NCBI RefSeq assembly: GCF_000963005.1
Contig: NZ_JZHZ01000007.1
Coordinates: forward strand, 972,025 to 1,036,024
Direction of reading: 5' to 3'
From: Xanthomonas sp. GPE 39
GTDB taxonomy: Bacteria > Pseudomonadota > Gammaproteobacteria > Xanthomonadales > Xanthomonadaceae
DNA: 64,000 nt
In this document: piece after piece, positions 23,283 through 32,005 of the stretch
Layout of the letters: every line of letters begins with the position of its first letter
Position numbering within the stretch: position 1 is the stretch's first letter
Program-made: the position numbers and the translations under genes
Notes under the pieces: model-generated
What the model saw: the letters and a program-made list of their open reading frames with translations, nothing else
Database searches by the model: none
Told to the model about the DNA's origin: nothing

Positions 23283-23849
23283 TTAATGCTGGGGTCGCGG
23301 TTTGGCTTGACGATACTGTCGCTTGTCGCCTGTTCGCTGTCCGTTGGGATCGACATTGGCGCACACGCGGCCACCACACATGACTGCATCGGATGCGTAA
23401 TAGGCTTGGAGGACAGGAATAGCGTTCTCGTAGCGCAGGAACTCTTCCTTGACGATGGAGAGTTCGCGGCGGTAGTAGCCCAACACGGCCCAGCCGACGA
23501 GAAGAACGAGCAACAGGATCGCGCCGGCGGCACCGAACCACATCCACACGGTCTTGTTGGCTTTTTTCAACTGCGTAGACGTGGCTGATATGTCGCGGTC
23601 GTACCGTGCCGCAACCGGTGCTAACGCCTCCTTGGCCTCCTTGGCGATTTGGGAACTGGCTTCACCCACGATGCCGTTCACCCTGCGATGCACCTGCGCG
23701 ACCTCGCTTTGCAGCGCCTGCATGCGCTGGTCGAATGCGGCTTGCATACGAACCTCGCGTTGCTCGAACTTGGCCATCAATGCGGATTGCAGCTTGAGTG
23801 TGTTCTGAAGCGATGCCAGTAGGGCGTGGAGTTCTTGCTCGCTAGACAT
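23283..23849 (-). CDS. Coiled-coil single-pass membrane protein, 'relaxation protein'-like
   Basis: A 188-residue protein whose exact function I cannot name. Residues 1-97 are charged and heptad-rich (QSALMAKFEQREVRMQAAF and onward), predicting a coiled coil. Residues 101-125 form one membrane helix (VWMWFGAAGAILLLVLLVGW). The remaining 63 residues hold a CGGRVC pair and a basic tail. From memory this layout resembles small proteins annotated 'relaxation protein' on Xanthomonadaceae plasmids and near type IV secretion effectors; this is unverified. It starts 25 bases after the lysozyme-like gene stops, so it is probably the third gene of that operon. Sequence here is visibly lower in GC than the flanking core genes. 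Confidence 0.6.
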   Translation of the reverse strand: MSSEQELHALLASLQNTLKLQSALMAKFEQREVRMQAAFDQRMQALQSEVAQVHRRVNGIVGEASSQIAKEAKEALAPVAARYDRDISATSTQLKKANKTVWMWFGAAGAILLLVLLVGWAVLGYYRRELSIVKEEFLRYENAIPVLQAYYASDAVMCGGRVCANVDPNGQRTGDKRQYRQAKPRPQH

Positions 23850-23873
23850 GGGCGTTCCAATGTCGGTTGGCTA

Positions 23874-24881
23874 TCACATTCTCATCACGGGGCCCTGCAT
23901 CTGCCGGGCCATTTCTTGCTTCTGGAGTTCTTCTCGCTGTTGGGCCGCAACCAGATCGCGCCCCCACTGCTCGAACGATTGCATCTGAGGGGACTGCTCG
24001 ATTTGTGCGGACACGCACGAAATCGCGGCTTCGTCATTGGCAAACATTGCGGCGGCCAGCTTGTCGAGGTCAGGGTCGCCAGTGGTGAATGCTTGCGGGT
24101 TCTCTCTATCCTGCACCTCCGTTTGGCGCGGTGGTCTGTGCTTAATGTTTTCTAGAAATTCGAGCTCGTTGCGAGAGCGTTCCGGGAATGCGGGGTCGTT
24201 GACAACTGTGCGAAGTCTGGTCCGCAGTTGGTCTTCGGTAAGTTCTCCCCGCCAGTAGTCGCCAAGGGCATCCGCAGTGCGCTGCGCTTTATCCGTCGCA
24301 CCCTGATAGACCATAGAATAGATTGCCGCGCGTTGTTCTTCCGAAAGCGCTTCCGCAGGGCAGCCTCCCCTACGCAGAACGTTATTCAAACGCCCCTCGT
24401 ATTCTGGTGCGACTCTATCGAATAGATGCAGGGACTGTTGGTGCGTGAGTTGAATCTGCATCGGACTTTCTGCACTCGTGAGGACATCCCAGGACCAAGA
24501 GGCGCCGCTGGGACTGGTGTGCTGCGTGTTTACCATTGGGCCTAGGACGCGTTGAGAATCCTGACCAAAGTCCGACGCGAGGAACGCGGGAAGGCTGTTG
24601 TGCCGCTCATCGATATGCTGATTCTGTACAGCCAACTGATCTTGAAGCAGCCCAGTTAGCTGTTGCCTCTGCTGGGAATTGAGGTTCAACACGTCTCCCA
24701 GTGCATCGACGTGGTTTTCATCCAGCGCCATCGTTCGATCGGCCTGACGGGCTGTTAGCGCCACACCAAGTCCTACGGTAGGGATGCCAAGTACATCGAG
24801 ATAGATGTTGCCTACATTCGCTTCATTGCGGTCCACCAACTGCATACGAAGCCGCTCGTACCGTTCCTGGTCGAATGGCAT
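23874..24881 (-). CDS. T4-lysozyme-like (GH24) peptidoglycan hydrolase, candidate antibacterial effector
   Basis: A 335-residue protein whose N-terminus matches the phage-type lysozyme active site: E20, D29 and T35 (NEANVGNIYLDVLGIPTVGLG) keep the E-8-D-5-T spacing of T4 lysozyme E11/D20/T26 exactly. Around residues 190-255 the helical lobe is recognisable (EEQRAAIYSMVYQG ... RSRNELEFLE). The last 80 residues are charged and Gln/Met-rich (QQREELQKQEMARQMQ) and might be a secretion or docking tail. There is no signal peptide, no holin or phage gene nearby, so an endolysin is unlikely. The ATG overlaps the stop of the upstream lipoprotein gene by one base (TGATG). Sampled lines have 50-55% G+C. 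By analogy with the Xanthomonas XAC2609/XAC2610 pair I infer a type IV secreted killer enzyme; a classical XVIPCD tail is not evident. Confidence 0.7.
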   Translation of the reverse strand: MPFDQERYERLRMQLVDRNEANVGNIYLDVLGIPTVGLGVALTARQADRTMALDENHVDALGDVLNLNSQQRQQLTGLLQDQLAVQNQHIDERHNSLPAFLASDFGQDSQRVLGPMVNTQHTSPSGASWSWDVLTSAESPMQIQLTHQQSLHLFDRVAPEYEGRLNNVLRRGGCPAEALSEEQRAAIYSMVYQGATDKAQRTADALGDYWRGELTEDQLRTRLRTVVNDPAFPERSRNELEFLENIKHRPPRQTEVQDRENPQAFTTGDPDLDKLAAAMFANDEAAISCVSAQIEQSPQMQSFEQWGRDLVAAQQREELQKQEMARQMQGPVMRM

Positions 24882-25513
24882 CAGTCCTTACTCCCTTTGA
24901 AAACCCACTTCCCTTCCCAGCAGTACTGGTCTTTTGAATAGGTCATGTTGTCTGGATTGCGGTGTTCCACCGCTATGCATCCTGGCCCGGTTTTTGTGAC
25001 CTCGCCATCGTTCTTGAAAGGCTCGGCGTCAAGAAAGCGACCTGACGTCGCGTCGTATACGTAGATGCTCTCACTCGTCAGCGCACTAGCGCCTGCAGAC
25101 AGGCCACGAGCAAGGATGTCGGGCTTTCCATCCCCCGTGAAATCATCGAGCTTTAGGAGGGCGGCAGCTTCGTAAGGGGGCTTGCCTTCCTGTCCATCAA
25201 TGACTTGAACTTCTCGGCCGTTTGCATCAGCAATGTGGATGCGATATGTCCCGCCTTCGCCCGGAGACACCGAAAGTTTCCAATCTTCAGTCGCAGGAGC
25301 AGATGCAGATGGCGCAACTGCTGATACTGAAATGGTCCGTGTGGTGAGTTTGTGCGGAGAGGGTGCAGGAATAGTGCTTGTCACTGCCTGCTGACATGCA
25401 GCCAGAGCGAAGACAAGAAATACCGCGTTTGTCTTGATGACCCCCGAATGCGATAGCAGTGCGCCCGCGTGCAGACGAGCAGAGCTGACTGTTGGATGAT
25501 TCCCGGAGCCCAT
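24881..25513 (-). CDS. Lipoprotein, candidate lysozyme inhibitor/immunity protein
   Basis: A 210-residue lipoprotein: hydrophobic segment FLVFALAAC with a proper LAAC lipobox at C40, then a Ser/Thr/Pro-rich linker, then a beta-rich domain (about 76-208). That domain has a calcium-loop-like DDFTGDGKPDIL at 123-134, the pattern of FG-GAP/VCBS repeats. The X. citri immunity lipoprotein XAC2610 has a comparable architecture and blocks its cognate effector lysozyme. The stop overlaps the start of the lysozyme-like gene, giving the immunity-first order seen in such pairs. The ATG at 25513 leaves an unusually long 24-residue region before the hydrophobic core, so a later non-ATG start is possible. 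Function is inferred from context and architecture. Confidence 0.62.
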   Translation of the reverse strand: MGSGNHPTVSSARLHAGALLSHSGVIKTNAVFLVFALAACQQAVTSTIPAPSPHKLTTRTISVSAVAPSASAPATEDWKLSVSPGEGGTYRIHIADANGREVQVIDGQEGKPPYEAAALLKLDDFTGDGKPDILARGLSAGASALTSESIYVYDATSGRFLDAEPFKNDGEVTKTGPGCIAVEHRNPDNMTYSKDQYCWEGKWVFKGSKD

Positions 25514-25917
25514 GCGGTTTTCCTATCACCTATCACATGGGGCGCAGTCTAGCCAAAGACAGACTCTGGTTGCATTGCCCAGGGCTCAGAAATCTTGCTT
25601 GGCAGCGCATCCAACCCAGAGTGGCTTGGACTGCATTTCATCTCAAGACGTGGCGAGACGCCAGCCCCCAGCGCAGTCTGTCGACCCACTGCGACCCCAT
25701 GTCGCAGCCCGGTGCGGCAATGTGTCGCACATCAAACCAGGGTGTTGCGCCCCCTTGGGCGGGGCCATGGCTTCCGGAATTGTGGCGCAGCAGCATAAAA
25801 TACCCATGTGATCGCGCAGGCCGGTCCGGATGCGGCGGTAGATGCGGACGGACCTTGCGCGGCACGCCGCCCTTCGCTCGGGTGGTTGGCATTCCTTTAC
25901 GCAAGTTGGATCGTTCG
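25514..25917. other. 404-base intergenic region, immunity gene / cyoA
   Basis: Divergent promoter region. No convincing ORF, RNA gene or repeat of the tRNA 3' end was found. The composition returns to high GC towards cyoA. ATAAAATACCC near 25795 looks like a -10 element but lacks a well-spaced -35. Confidence 0.6.
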
Positions 25918-26859
25918 ATGATTCCGTTGAAACAACTCCGGCGTTCGCTGCGCTCCGGTCTGCTACTACCGGCCGCGCTGCTGTTGGCCGGCTGCGACTC
26001 GGCCATCCTCAACCCCAGGGGGCAGATCGGCCAAGACGAGAAGACGCTGCTGATCACCTCCGTGGTGCTGATGCTGCTGGTGGTGATCCCGGTCATCGTG
26101 ATGACCCTGACGTTCGCCTGGCGCTATCGCGCCTCCAACACCAAGGCCCGTTACGAGCCGAACTGGTCGCATTCCACCGCGATCGAAGTGGTGGTGTGGT
26201 CCATCCCGTGCATGATCATCCTGGTGCTGGCGGTGCTCACCTGGCGCTCCTCGCATGCGCTGGATCCGTACAAGCCGCTGGAGTCGCAGGTCAAGCCGAT
26301 TACCATCGAGGCGGTGGCGCTGGACTGGAAGTGGATGTTCATCTACCCGGAGCAGGGCATCGCCACGGTCAACGAGATCGCGTTGCCGGTGGATACGCCG
26401 GTCAACTTCAAGATCACCTCGGACACGGTGATGAACTCGTTCTTCATCCCGCATCTGGGCACGCAGATCTACGCGATGGCTGGCATGGAGACCAAGTTGC
26501 ACCTGATCGCCAATGAACCGGGCGAGATGTTCGGCCTGTCGGCGAACTACAGCGGCCATGGCTTCTCCAAGATGGGCTTCACGGTGCACGCCACCAACCG
26601 CGCCGGCTTCGATGCCTGGGTGGCCAAGGTCAAGGCGTCGCAGAAGACCCTGGACCAGGCCCAATTCCAGGCGCTGGCCACCGACCGCAACGACAAGGAC
26701 GCCTATCCGGTGACGTACTACGCCTCGGTGCAGAACGGCCTGTTCAAGTCGTTGATCGACAAATACATGATGGGCAAGGGCCACAACATGGAAGGCCACC
26801 ACGCCCATCCGGCATCGGCTGTCGAGCCGGTCGCCATGTGCACTTCTGGAGACAAGTGA
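25918..26859 (+). CDS. cyoA: Cytochrome bo3 ubiquinol oxidase subunit II
   Basis: Subunit II of the quinol-oxidising terminal oxidase in the inner membrane. The 313-residue lipoprotein has lipobox LLLAGC (C26), two membrane helices (about 46-66 and 90-110), and a C-terminal cupredoxin domain (residues 120-260). The CuA ligands of cytochrome c oxidases are missing: where CxxxCxxxH would be, the sequence reads [12 protein letters not shown], as in CyoA. The C-terminus is His-rich ([10 protein letters not shown]). The ATG at 25918 was taken because the signal sequence starts there; the frame is open much further upstream. Its stop overlaps the cyoB start (TGATG). Confidence 0.95.
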   Translation: MIPLKQLRRSLRSGLLLPAALLLAGCDSAILNPRGQIGQDEKTLLITSVVLMLLVVIPVIVMTLTFAWRYRASNTKARYEPNWSHSTAIEVVVWSIPCMIILVLAVLTWRSSHALDPYKPLESQVKPITIEAVALDWKWMFIYPEQGIATVNEIALPVDTPVNFKITSDTVMNSFFIPHLGTQIYAMAGMETKLHLIANEPGEMFGLSANYSGHGFSKMGFTVHATNRAGFDAWVAKVKASQKTLDQAQFQALATDRNDKDAYPVTYYASVQNGLFKSLIDKYMMGKGHNMEGHHAHPASAVEPVAMCTSGDK

Positions 26860-28859
26860 TGTTAGGCAAACTTACGCTCGAGGCGGTTCCGTACCACGAG
26901 CCGATCATCATGGCCGCCCTCGGGGGCGCCAGCCTGTTCGGCCTGCTGGCCGTGGCGGCGGTCACCAAGTACAAAAAGTGGGGCTATCTGTGGCACGAGT
27001 GGTTGACCTCGGTCGACCACAAGCGCATCGGTGTCATGTACATCGTGGTGGCGCTGATCATGCTGCTGCGCGGTTTCGCCGACGCGGCGATGATGCGGAC
27101 CCAGCAGGCCATGGCGCACGACGGCAATCCGGGCATCTTCCCGCCGCATCACTACGATCAGATTTTCACCGCGCATGGCGTGATCATGATTTTCTTCATG
27201 GCCATGCCGTTCATGACCGGCTTGTTGAATCTGGTCGTGCCGCTGCAGATCGGTGCGCGCGACGTGGCCTTCCCGTTCCTGAACTCGCTGAGCTTCTGGC
27301 TGTTCGTGTCCGGTGCGGCGCTGGTCAACATCTCGTTGGGCGTGGGTGAGTTCGCGCAGACCGGCTGGCTGGCGTATCCGCCATTGTCTGAGCTGCAATA
27401 CAGTTCGGGCGTCGGGGTGGATTACTACATCTGGGCGTTGCAGATTTCCGGCCTCGGCACCTTGCTTACCGGCGTCAATTTCTTCGTGACGATCATGCGC
27501 ATGCGCGCGCCGGGCATGACCCTGATGCGGATGCCGATCTTCACTTGGACCGCGTTGATCACCAATATCCTGATCATCGCCGCGTTCCCGATCCTGACCG
27601 TGGCGCTGGCGCTGCTGGGTGCCGACCGCTACCTGGGCACGCACTTCTTCACCAACGACGGTGGCGGCAACGCCATGATGTACGTCAACCTGATCTGGAT
27701 CTGGGGCCACCCGGAGGTGTACATCCTGATCTTGCCGGCGTTCGGCATCTTCTCTGAGTTGATCGCCACGTTCAGCCGCAAGCGCCTGTTCGGTTATGCC
27801 TCGATGGTGTATGCGACCTCGTGCATCGGCGTGCTCTCGTTCGTTGTGTGGTTGCACCACTTCTTCACCATGGGCTCGGGCGCCAACGTCAATGCCTTCT
27901 TCGGCATCACGACGATGATTATCTCGATCCCGACCGGGGTGAAGATCTTCAACTGGCTGTTCACCATGTTCCGCGGTCGCGTGCACATGACCGCGCCGGT
28001 GCTGTGGACGATCGGCTTCATGATCACCTTCACCATCGGCGGCATGACCGGCGTGATGCTGGCGATCCCGGCAGTGGATTTCGTGTTGCACAACAGCCTG
28101 TTCCTGATCGCGCACTTCCACAACGTGATCATCGGCGGCGTGGTGTTCGGTTATCTGGCGGGCCTGACCTATTGGTTCCCGAAGGCGTTCGGCTTCAAGC
28201 TCAACGAAACGCTGGGCAAGGCGTCGTTCTGGTGCTGGATTATCGGCTTCTTCATTGCCTTCATGCCGCTGTACGTGCTCGGTTTCATGGGCATGACCCG
28301 GCGCATGAACAGCTACAACCATCCGGAATGGGCACCGTGGCTGATGGTGGCGGCGGTGGGGGCGGCGATCATCGGCGCCGGTATCGTCCTCAACCTGCTG
28401 CAGATCGTTTACAGCATCTGGAAGCGCAAGGACAACCTGGACCTGACCGGCGATCCATGGAATGGCCGTACCTTGGAGTGGGCGACATCCTCGCCGCCGC
28501 CGTTCTACAACTTCGCCGTGCTGCCGCACATCGACGACCGCGACCAGTTCTGGGAAGACAAGGCCAAGGGCAAGGGCTGGCCGCGTCCGGCCAAGTACGA
28601 GCCGATCCACATGCCGCGTAATACGGCGGCCGGATTCTGGATCGGTGCCTTCGGCGTGGCCCTGGGCTTCGGTTTGACCTGGCATATCTGGTGGATGGCC
28701 CTCGTCGGTCTGGTCGGCATGGTTGGTAGCTTCATCGCCCGTACCTTCGACGACGATATCGACTACTGGGTCCCCGCAGAGGAGGTGGAGCGCATCGAGA
28801 ACGCGCGTTTCGCCCTGCTGGAACAGCAACAGGCGGCGCATGCCGCAAAGGCGCTCTGA
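26859..28859 (+). CDS. cyoB: Cytochrome bo3 ubiquinol oxidase subunit I
   Basis: Catalytic subunit with low-spin heme b, heme o3 and CuB; it reduces O2 and pumps protons. The 666-residue protein follows E. coli CyoB numbering closely: the quinone-site residues R71, D75, H98 and Q101 and heme ligand H106 are at identical positions. [13 protein letters not shown] carries the His-Tyr crosslink and the CuB ligand, and HHFFTMG supplies the other CuB histidines. The start ATG at 26859 is coupled to cyoA. The usual 15-helix topology is consistent with the hydrophobic pattern. Confidence 0.97.
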   Translation: MLGKLTLEAVPYHEPIIMAALGGASLFGLLAVAAVTKYKKWGYLWHEWLTSVDHKRIGVMYIVVALIMLLRGFADAAMMRTQQAMAHDGNPGIFPPHHYDQIFTAHGVIMIFFMAMPFMTGLLNLVVPLQIGARDVAFPFLNSLSFWLFVSGAALVNISLGVGEFAQTGWLAYPPLSELQYSSGVGVDYYIWALQISGLGTLLTGVNFFVTIMRMRAPGMTLMRMPIFTWTALITNILIIAAFPILTVALALLGADRYLGTHFFTNDGGGNAMMYVNLIWIWGHPEVYILILPAFGIFSELIATFSRKRLFGYASMVYATSCIGVLSFVVWLHHFFTMGSGANVNAFFGITTMIISIPTGVKIFNWLFTMFRGRVHMTAPVLWTIGFMITFTIGGMTGVMLAIPAVDFVLHNSLFLIAHFHNVIIGGVVFGYLAGLTYWFPKAFGFKLNETLGKASFWCWIIGFFIAFMPLYVLGFMGMTRRMNSYNHPEWAPWLMVAAVGAAIIGAGIVLNLLQIVYSIWKRKDNLDLTGDPWNGRTLEWATSSPPPFYNFAVLPHIDDRDQFWEDKAKGKGWPRPAKYEPIHMPRNTAAGFWIGAFGVALGFGLTWHIWWMALVGLVGMVGSFIARTFDDDIDYWVPAEEVERIENARFALLEQQQAAHAAKAL

Positions 28860-28862
28860 ACC

Positions 28863-29495
28863 ATGGCTTCCACGACGCTCGATCACCACGCCGACCACGC
28901 GGGCGGCCACGATCACGATCACGATCACGCACATCACGACGCGGGCGCTAGCACCGTCTTCGGGTTCTGGGTCTACTTGATGAGCGACTGCCTCATCTTC
29001 GCCGGCCTGTTCGCCACCTACGCGGTGCTGGCGGGCGCGACGGTGGATGGCCCGACCGCCAAGGAACTGTTCGACCTGAAGTTCGTGTTGGTGGAAACCT
29101 TCCTGCTGCTGTTCAGCAGCTTGGGCTTCGGTCTGGCGATGATTGCCGCGCACAAGCGCAGCATGGGCGGCCTGTATGGCTGGCTGGCGATCACCGCAGC
29201 GCTGGGCCTGGGCTTTCTGGGCATGGAGCTTTACGAGTTCCACCACCTCATCCATGAAGGTGCCGGTCCTAGCCGTAGCGCGTTTCTCTCGGCCTTCTTC
29301 ACCCTGGTCGGTACCCACGGTCTACACGTGGCCTCGGGCTTGTTGTGGATGACGGTGCTGGTGATCCAGATCGCCAGAAACGGCTTGACCCCGCGCAACA
29401 GCACCCGTCTGGCGTGCCTGAGCTTGTTCTGGCACTTCCTCGACGTGATCTGGATCGGCGTGTTCACCATCGTTTACCTGCTGGGAGCGCTGTAA
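28863..29495 (+). CDS. cyoC: Cytochrome bo3 ubiquinol oxidase subunit III
   Basis: Five-helix subunit III of the quinol oxidase. The 210-residue protein has [24 protein letters not shown] and the conserved GTHGLHV and [10 protein letters not shown] segments of heme-copper oxidase subunit III. The N-terminus is strikingly histidine/aspartate-rich ([13 protein letters not shown]), which could bind copper or zinc; this stretch is absent from E. coli CyoC. The gene begins three bases after the cyoB stop and its own stop overlaps cyoD. Confidence 0.96.
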   Translation: MASTTLDHHADHAGGHDHDHDHAHHDAGASTVFGFWVYLMSDCLIFAGLFATYAVLAGATVDGPTAKELFDLKFVLVETFLLLFSSLGFGLAMIAAHKRSMGGLYGWLAITAALGLGFLGMELYEFHHLIHEGAGPSRSAFLSAFFTLVGTHGLHVASGLLWMTVLVIQIARNGLTPRNSTRLACLSLFWHFLDVIWIGVFTIVYLLGAL

Positions 29496-29833
29496 TGGCC
29501 CACCATCCTTCTTCTGACGCGCATGCCGACCAGTCGCATGGCAGTAGCCTGAAGTCTTATCTGATCGGTTTCGTCCTTGCGGTGATTCTCACCGTGATCC
29601 CGTTCGGCATGGTGATGAGCGGTGCATTCCCCAAGGGCGCGACGGTCATCGTCATCGCGGTGATGGCTGCGGTGCAGATGCTGGTGCATCTGGTCTACTT
29701 CCTGCACATGGATCGCTCGCCCGAACAGCGCTCCAACGTGCATGTGGGCCTGTTCTCCTTGCTGATCATCGGCATTGTGGTCGTGGGCTCGCTGTGGGTC
29801 TTGCACAACCTCAACGTCAACATGATGCACTGA
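29495..29833 (+). CDS. cyoD: Cytochrome bo3 ubiquinol oxidase subunit IV
   Basis: Small 112-residue subunit IV with three membrane helices (SYLIGFVLAVILTVIPFG, VIVIAVMAAVQMLVHLVYFLHM, GLFSLLIIGIVVVGSLWVL) that assists CuB binding during assembly. The start overlaps the cyoC stop as TAATG. The heme O synthase gene cyoE, which follows in E. coli, is not present; a terminator comes instead. Confidence 0.95.
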   Translation: MAHHPSSDAHADQSHGSSLKSYLIGFVLAVILTVIPFGMVMSGAFPKGATVIVIAVMAAVQMLVHLVYFLHMDRSPEQRSNVHVGLFSLLIIGIVVVGSLWVLHNLNVNMMH

Positions 29834-29857
29834 TCGCACTCACTGACTTGTGTGCTA

Positions 29858-29889
29858 CGACAGGCCGCCTGCGGGCGGCTTGTCGCATT
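29858..29889 (+). terminator. Rho-independent terminator of cyoABCD
   Basis: CGACAGGCCGCC and GGCGGCTTGTCG form a 12-bp stem (one G-T) with a TGCG loop, followed by CATTTTG. Confidence 0.85.
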
Positions 29890-30067
29890 TTGTGGCTGGC
29901 GCCGGCGTGGCGTGCGCCGTATGCGCGGTGATGTGCCATCTGCCTGCGGCGTTGCCGTTGCCCGCTGGCGCGAATGCTGCTTCGCATGACCTATGGCATG
30001 GCACGTGGTGCTGGCGTAGGCATAGGATCGTTGTTTTCCCGTCCGTTATCGTTCCCCCGGAGTCTCC

Positions 30068-31957
30068 ATGAACAAGTCCATCGCCTGGATGGTGCCCTTG
30101 CTGTTGTCTGCCGCCGCCACGTTCCAGGCTGCGGCCCAGACCGCACCACCGCGCGACGTGCCATTCGCCGGTACGTTGAAGATCGATGTCGATGCCACCG
30201 ATCTGCCGCACCGCATCTTTCGCGTGCGCAGCACTATCCCGGCCACGCCAGGGCCGATGACCTTGCTGTATCCGCAGTGGATTCCCGGGAATCATTCGCC
30301 GACCGGGCCGATCGACAAACTGGCCGGATTGGTTATCAAGGCCAACGGCAAGGTGTTGCCGTGGACCCGCGACCAGTTCGATGTGTACGCGTTCAAGATC
30401 GAGGTGCCGGCGGGCGTCACCGAGATCGTCGCCGAGTATCAGTTCCTGTCCTCGCAGGGCAGCCGCGAGGGCCGGGTGATGATGACGCCGGAGATGCTCA
30501 ACCTGCAGTGGAACACCACTGCGCTGTATCCGGCTGGCGTGTACGCGCGCAACATCATGACCCAGGCCAGCGTGACCTTGCCCTCGGGCTGGAGCTACGC
30601 CACTGCGCTGGAAACGGCCACCCATTCGGGCGATACGGTGACGTTCAAGCCGATCAATTTGGAGGATCTGGTCGATTCGCCGATGTACGCCGGCAAGTAC
30701 TACAAGCGCATCGTGCTGGACGCCAAGAGCAAGGCGCCGGTGGCGCTGAACGTGTTCGCCGACAAGCCCAAGGCGCTGGAGATCAAGCCGGAGCAGATCA
30801 AGGCGCATGCGATGGTGGTGCAGCAGATGGACAAGCTATACGGCGCACGCCATTTCGACCACTATGAATTCCTGCTGGCATTGACGGAAAAGCTGGGCGG
30901 TATCGGCCTGGAACACCACCGTTCCAGCGAGAACAGTGGGCCGCTGGATTATTTCACCGACTGGAACCAGAGCTGGCAAATGCGTGATCTGCTGGCGCAC
31001 GAGTTCAACCATTCCTGGAATGGTAAGTATCGCCGTGGCGTGGACATTGCCACGCCGAACTTCAACGTGCCGATGGGCGACAGCCTGTTGTGGATGTACG
31101 AGGGTCAGACCCAGTTCTGGGGGCATGTGATCGCGGCGCGCTCGGGGTTGTGGACCCAGACGCAAGCGCGCGACACGCTGGCCAACGTTGCCGCGAGCTA
31201 TCAACGCGGCCATCCCGGCTTGGTCTGGCGCGCGTTGCAGGACACCACCAACGACCCGGCCATCTCGCTGCGCCGACCGCGCGTCTATCGCAGTTATCAG
31301 TTGAGCGAGGACTACTATTCGGGTGGGCAAATGATGTGGCTGGAGGTCGATGCGAAGCTGCGCGAACTCAGTGGCGACAAGCGCTCGCTGGATGATTTCG
31401 CCAAGGCATTCTTTGGGATGCACGACGGTGCATGGGACGTCAACACCTACACCTTTGACGATATCGTCGTCGCGCTCAACGGCGTCGCCAAATACGATTG
31501 GGCCAGCTTCCTGCGCAGCCATCTTGACGGTCACGGCTCGCTGGTCGGCGGGATCGAGGCCAGTGGTTGGAAACTCGTCTACACCGACAAGCCGAACGAG
31601 TCCAGCAAGAATGCCGAGTCGCGTGACAAGGGCCTCAACCTGACCTATTCGTTGGGCCTGTATCTGGACGATCAGGGCTGGGTAGAGGACGTACTGTGGG
31701 ATAGCCCGGCGTTCGCGGCTGGCATCATCGACGGTAACCGCATCGTCGCGGTCGGCGGCCAAGAGTACAGTGCCGAAGTGCTCAAGCAGGCGATCACTGC
31801 GGCCAAGGACGCTGGCGCGCCGCTGGAGCTGCTGGTCAAGCGTGGCGACCGCTACGACACGTTGCGTCTGGATTACCACGGCGGCTTGTTGTATCCGCAT
31901 CTTGAACGCATTGCTGGCAAGCCGGATCGTTTGAGCGAGCTGTACAAGACGCGCTGA
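30068..31957 (+). CDS. M61 family (glycyl aminopeptidase-like) metallopeptidase with PDZ domain
   Basis: A 629-residue exported zinc peptidase of the M61 family. A signal peptide (MVPLLLSAAATFQAAAQ) is followed by the N-terminal beta domain with YPQWIPGNHSPTGPI. The zinc motif HEFNHSWN lies at 311-318 with third ligand E345 (MYEGQTQFW). A C-terminal PDZ domain (about 500-600) includes LGLYLDDQGWVEDVLWDSPA and the GNRIVAVGG loop. Members remove N-terminal glycine or alanine from peptides. It has its own promoter space after the cyo terminator and ends before a long hairpin. Confidence 0.9.
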   Translation: MNKSIAWMVPLLLSAAATFQAAAQTAPPRDVPFAGTLKIDVDATDLPHRIFRVRSTIPATPGPMTLLYPQWIPGNHSPTGPIDKLAGLVIKANGKVLPWTRDQFDVYAFKIEVPAGVTEIVAEYQFLSSQGSREGRVMMTPEMLNLQWNTTALYPAGVYARNIMTQASVTLPSGWSYATALETATHSGDTVTFKPINLEDLVDSPMYAGKYYKRIVLDAKSKAPVALNVFADKPKALEIKPEQIKAHAMVVQQMDKLYGARHFDHYEFLLALTEKLGGIGLEHHRSSENSGPLDYFTDWNQSWQMRDLLAHEFNHSWNGKYRRGVDIATPNFNVPMGDSLLWMYEGQTQFWGHVIAARSGLWTQTQARDTLANVAASYQRGHPGLVWRALQDTTNDPAISLRRPRVYRSYQLSEDYYSGGQMMWLEVDAKLRELSGDKRSLDDFAKAFFGMHDGAWDVNTYTFDDIVVALNGVAKYDWASFLRSHLDGHGSLVGGIEASGWKLVYTDKPNESSKNAESRDKGLNLTYSLGLYLDDQGWVEDVLWDSPAFAAGIIDGNRIVAVGGQEYSAEVLKQAITAAKDAGAPLELLVKRGDRYDTLRLDYHGGLLYPHLERIAGKPDRLSELYKTR

Positions 31958-31972
31958 TGATGACGCGCGTCT

Positions 31973-32005
31973 GCCGATGCCGCGCGCGCTGGGTGCGGCA
32001 TCGGC
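31973..32005 (+). terminator. Hairpin after the M61 peptidase
   Basis: GCCGATGCCGC and GCGGCATCGGC form an 11-bp perfect stem 16 bases after the stop, without a following U-tract. It is probably the transcript end or an RNA-stabilising stem. Confidence 0.5.

Noticed and set aside
23874-24881. Prophage endolysin
   Set aside because: No holin, spanin, tail or other phage genes are adjacent, and the protein is coupled to a lipoprotein rather than a lysis cassette.
23007-25917. Direct repeat of the tRNA-Thr 3' end as an attachment site
   Set aside because: The 3' end TTCGATTCCTATTTCCGGC was looked for by eye up to cyoA and no second copy was seen.
25918-26859. Cytochrome c oxidase subunit II (CoxB)
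   Set aside because: CuA cysteine and histidine ligands are missing and the operon is cyoABCD-like.
26862-29318. A long open frame antisense to cyoB/cyoC (818 codons)
   Set aside because: It is a shadow of high-GC coding sequence: low-complexity, His/Arg/Gln-rich, with no domain, and the sense strand is unambiguously cyoBC.
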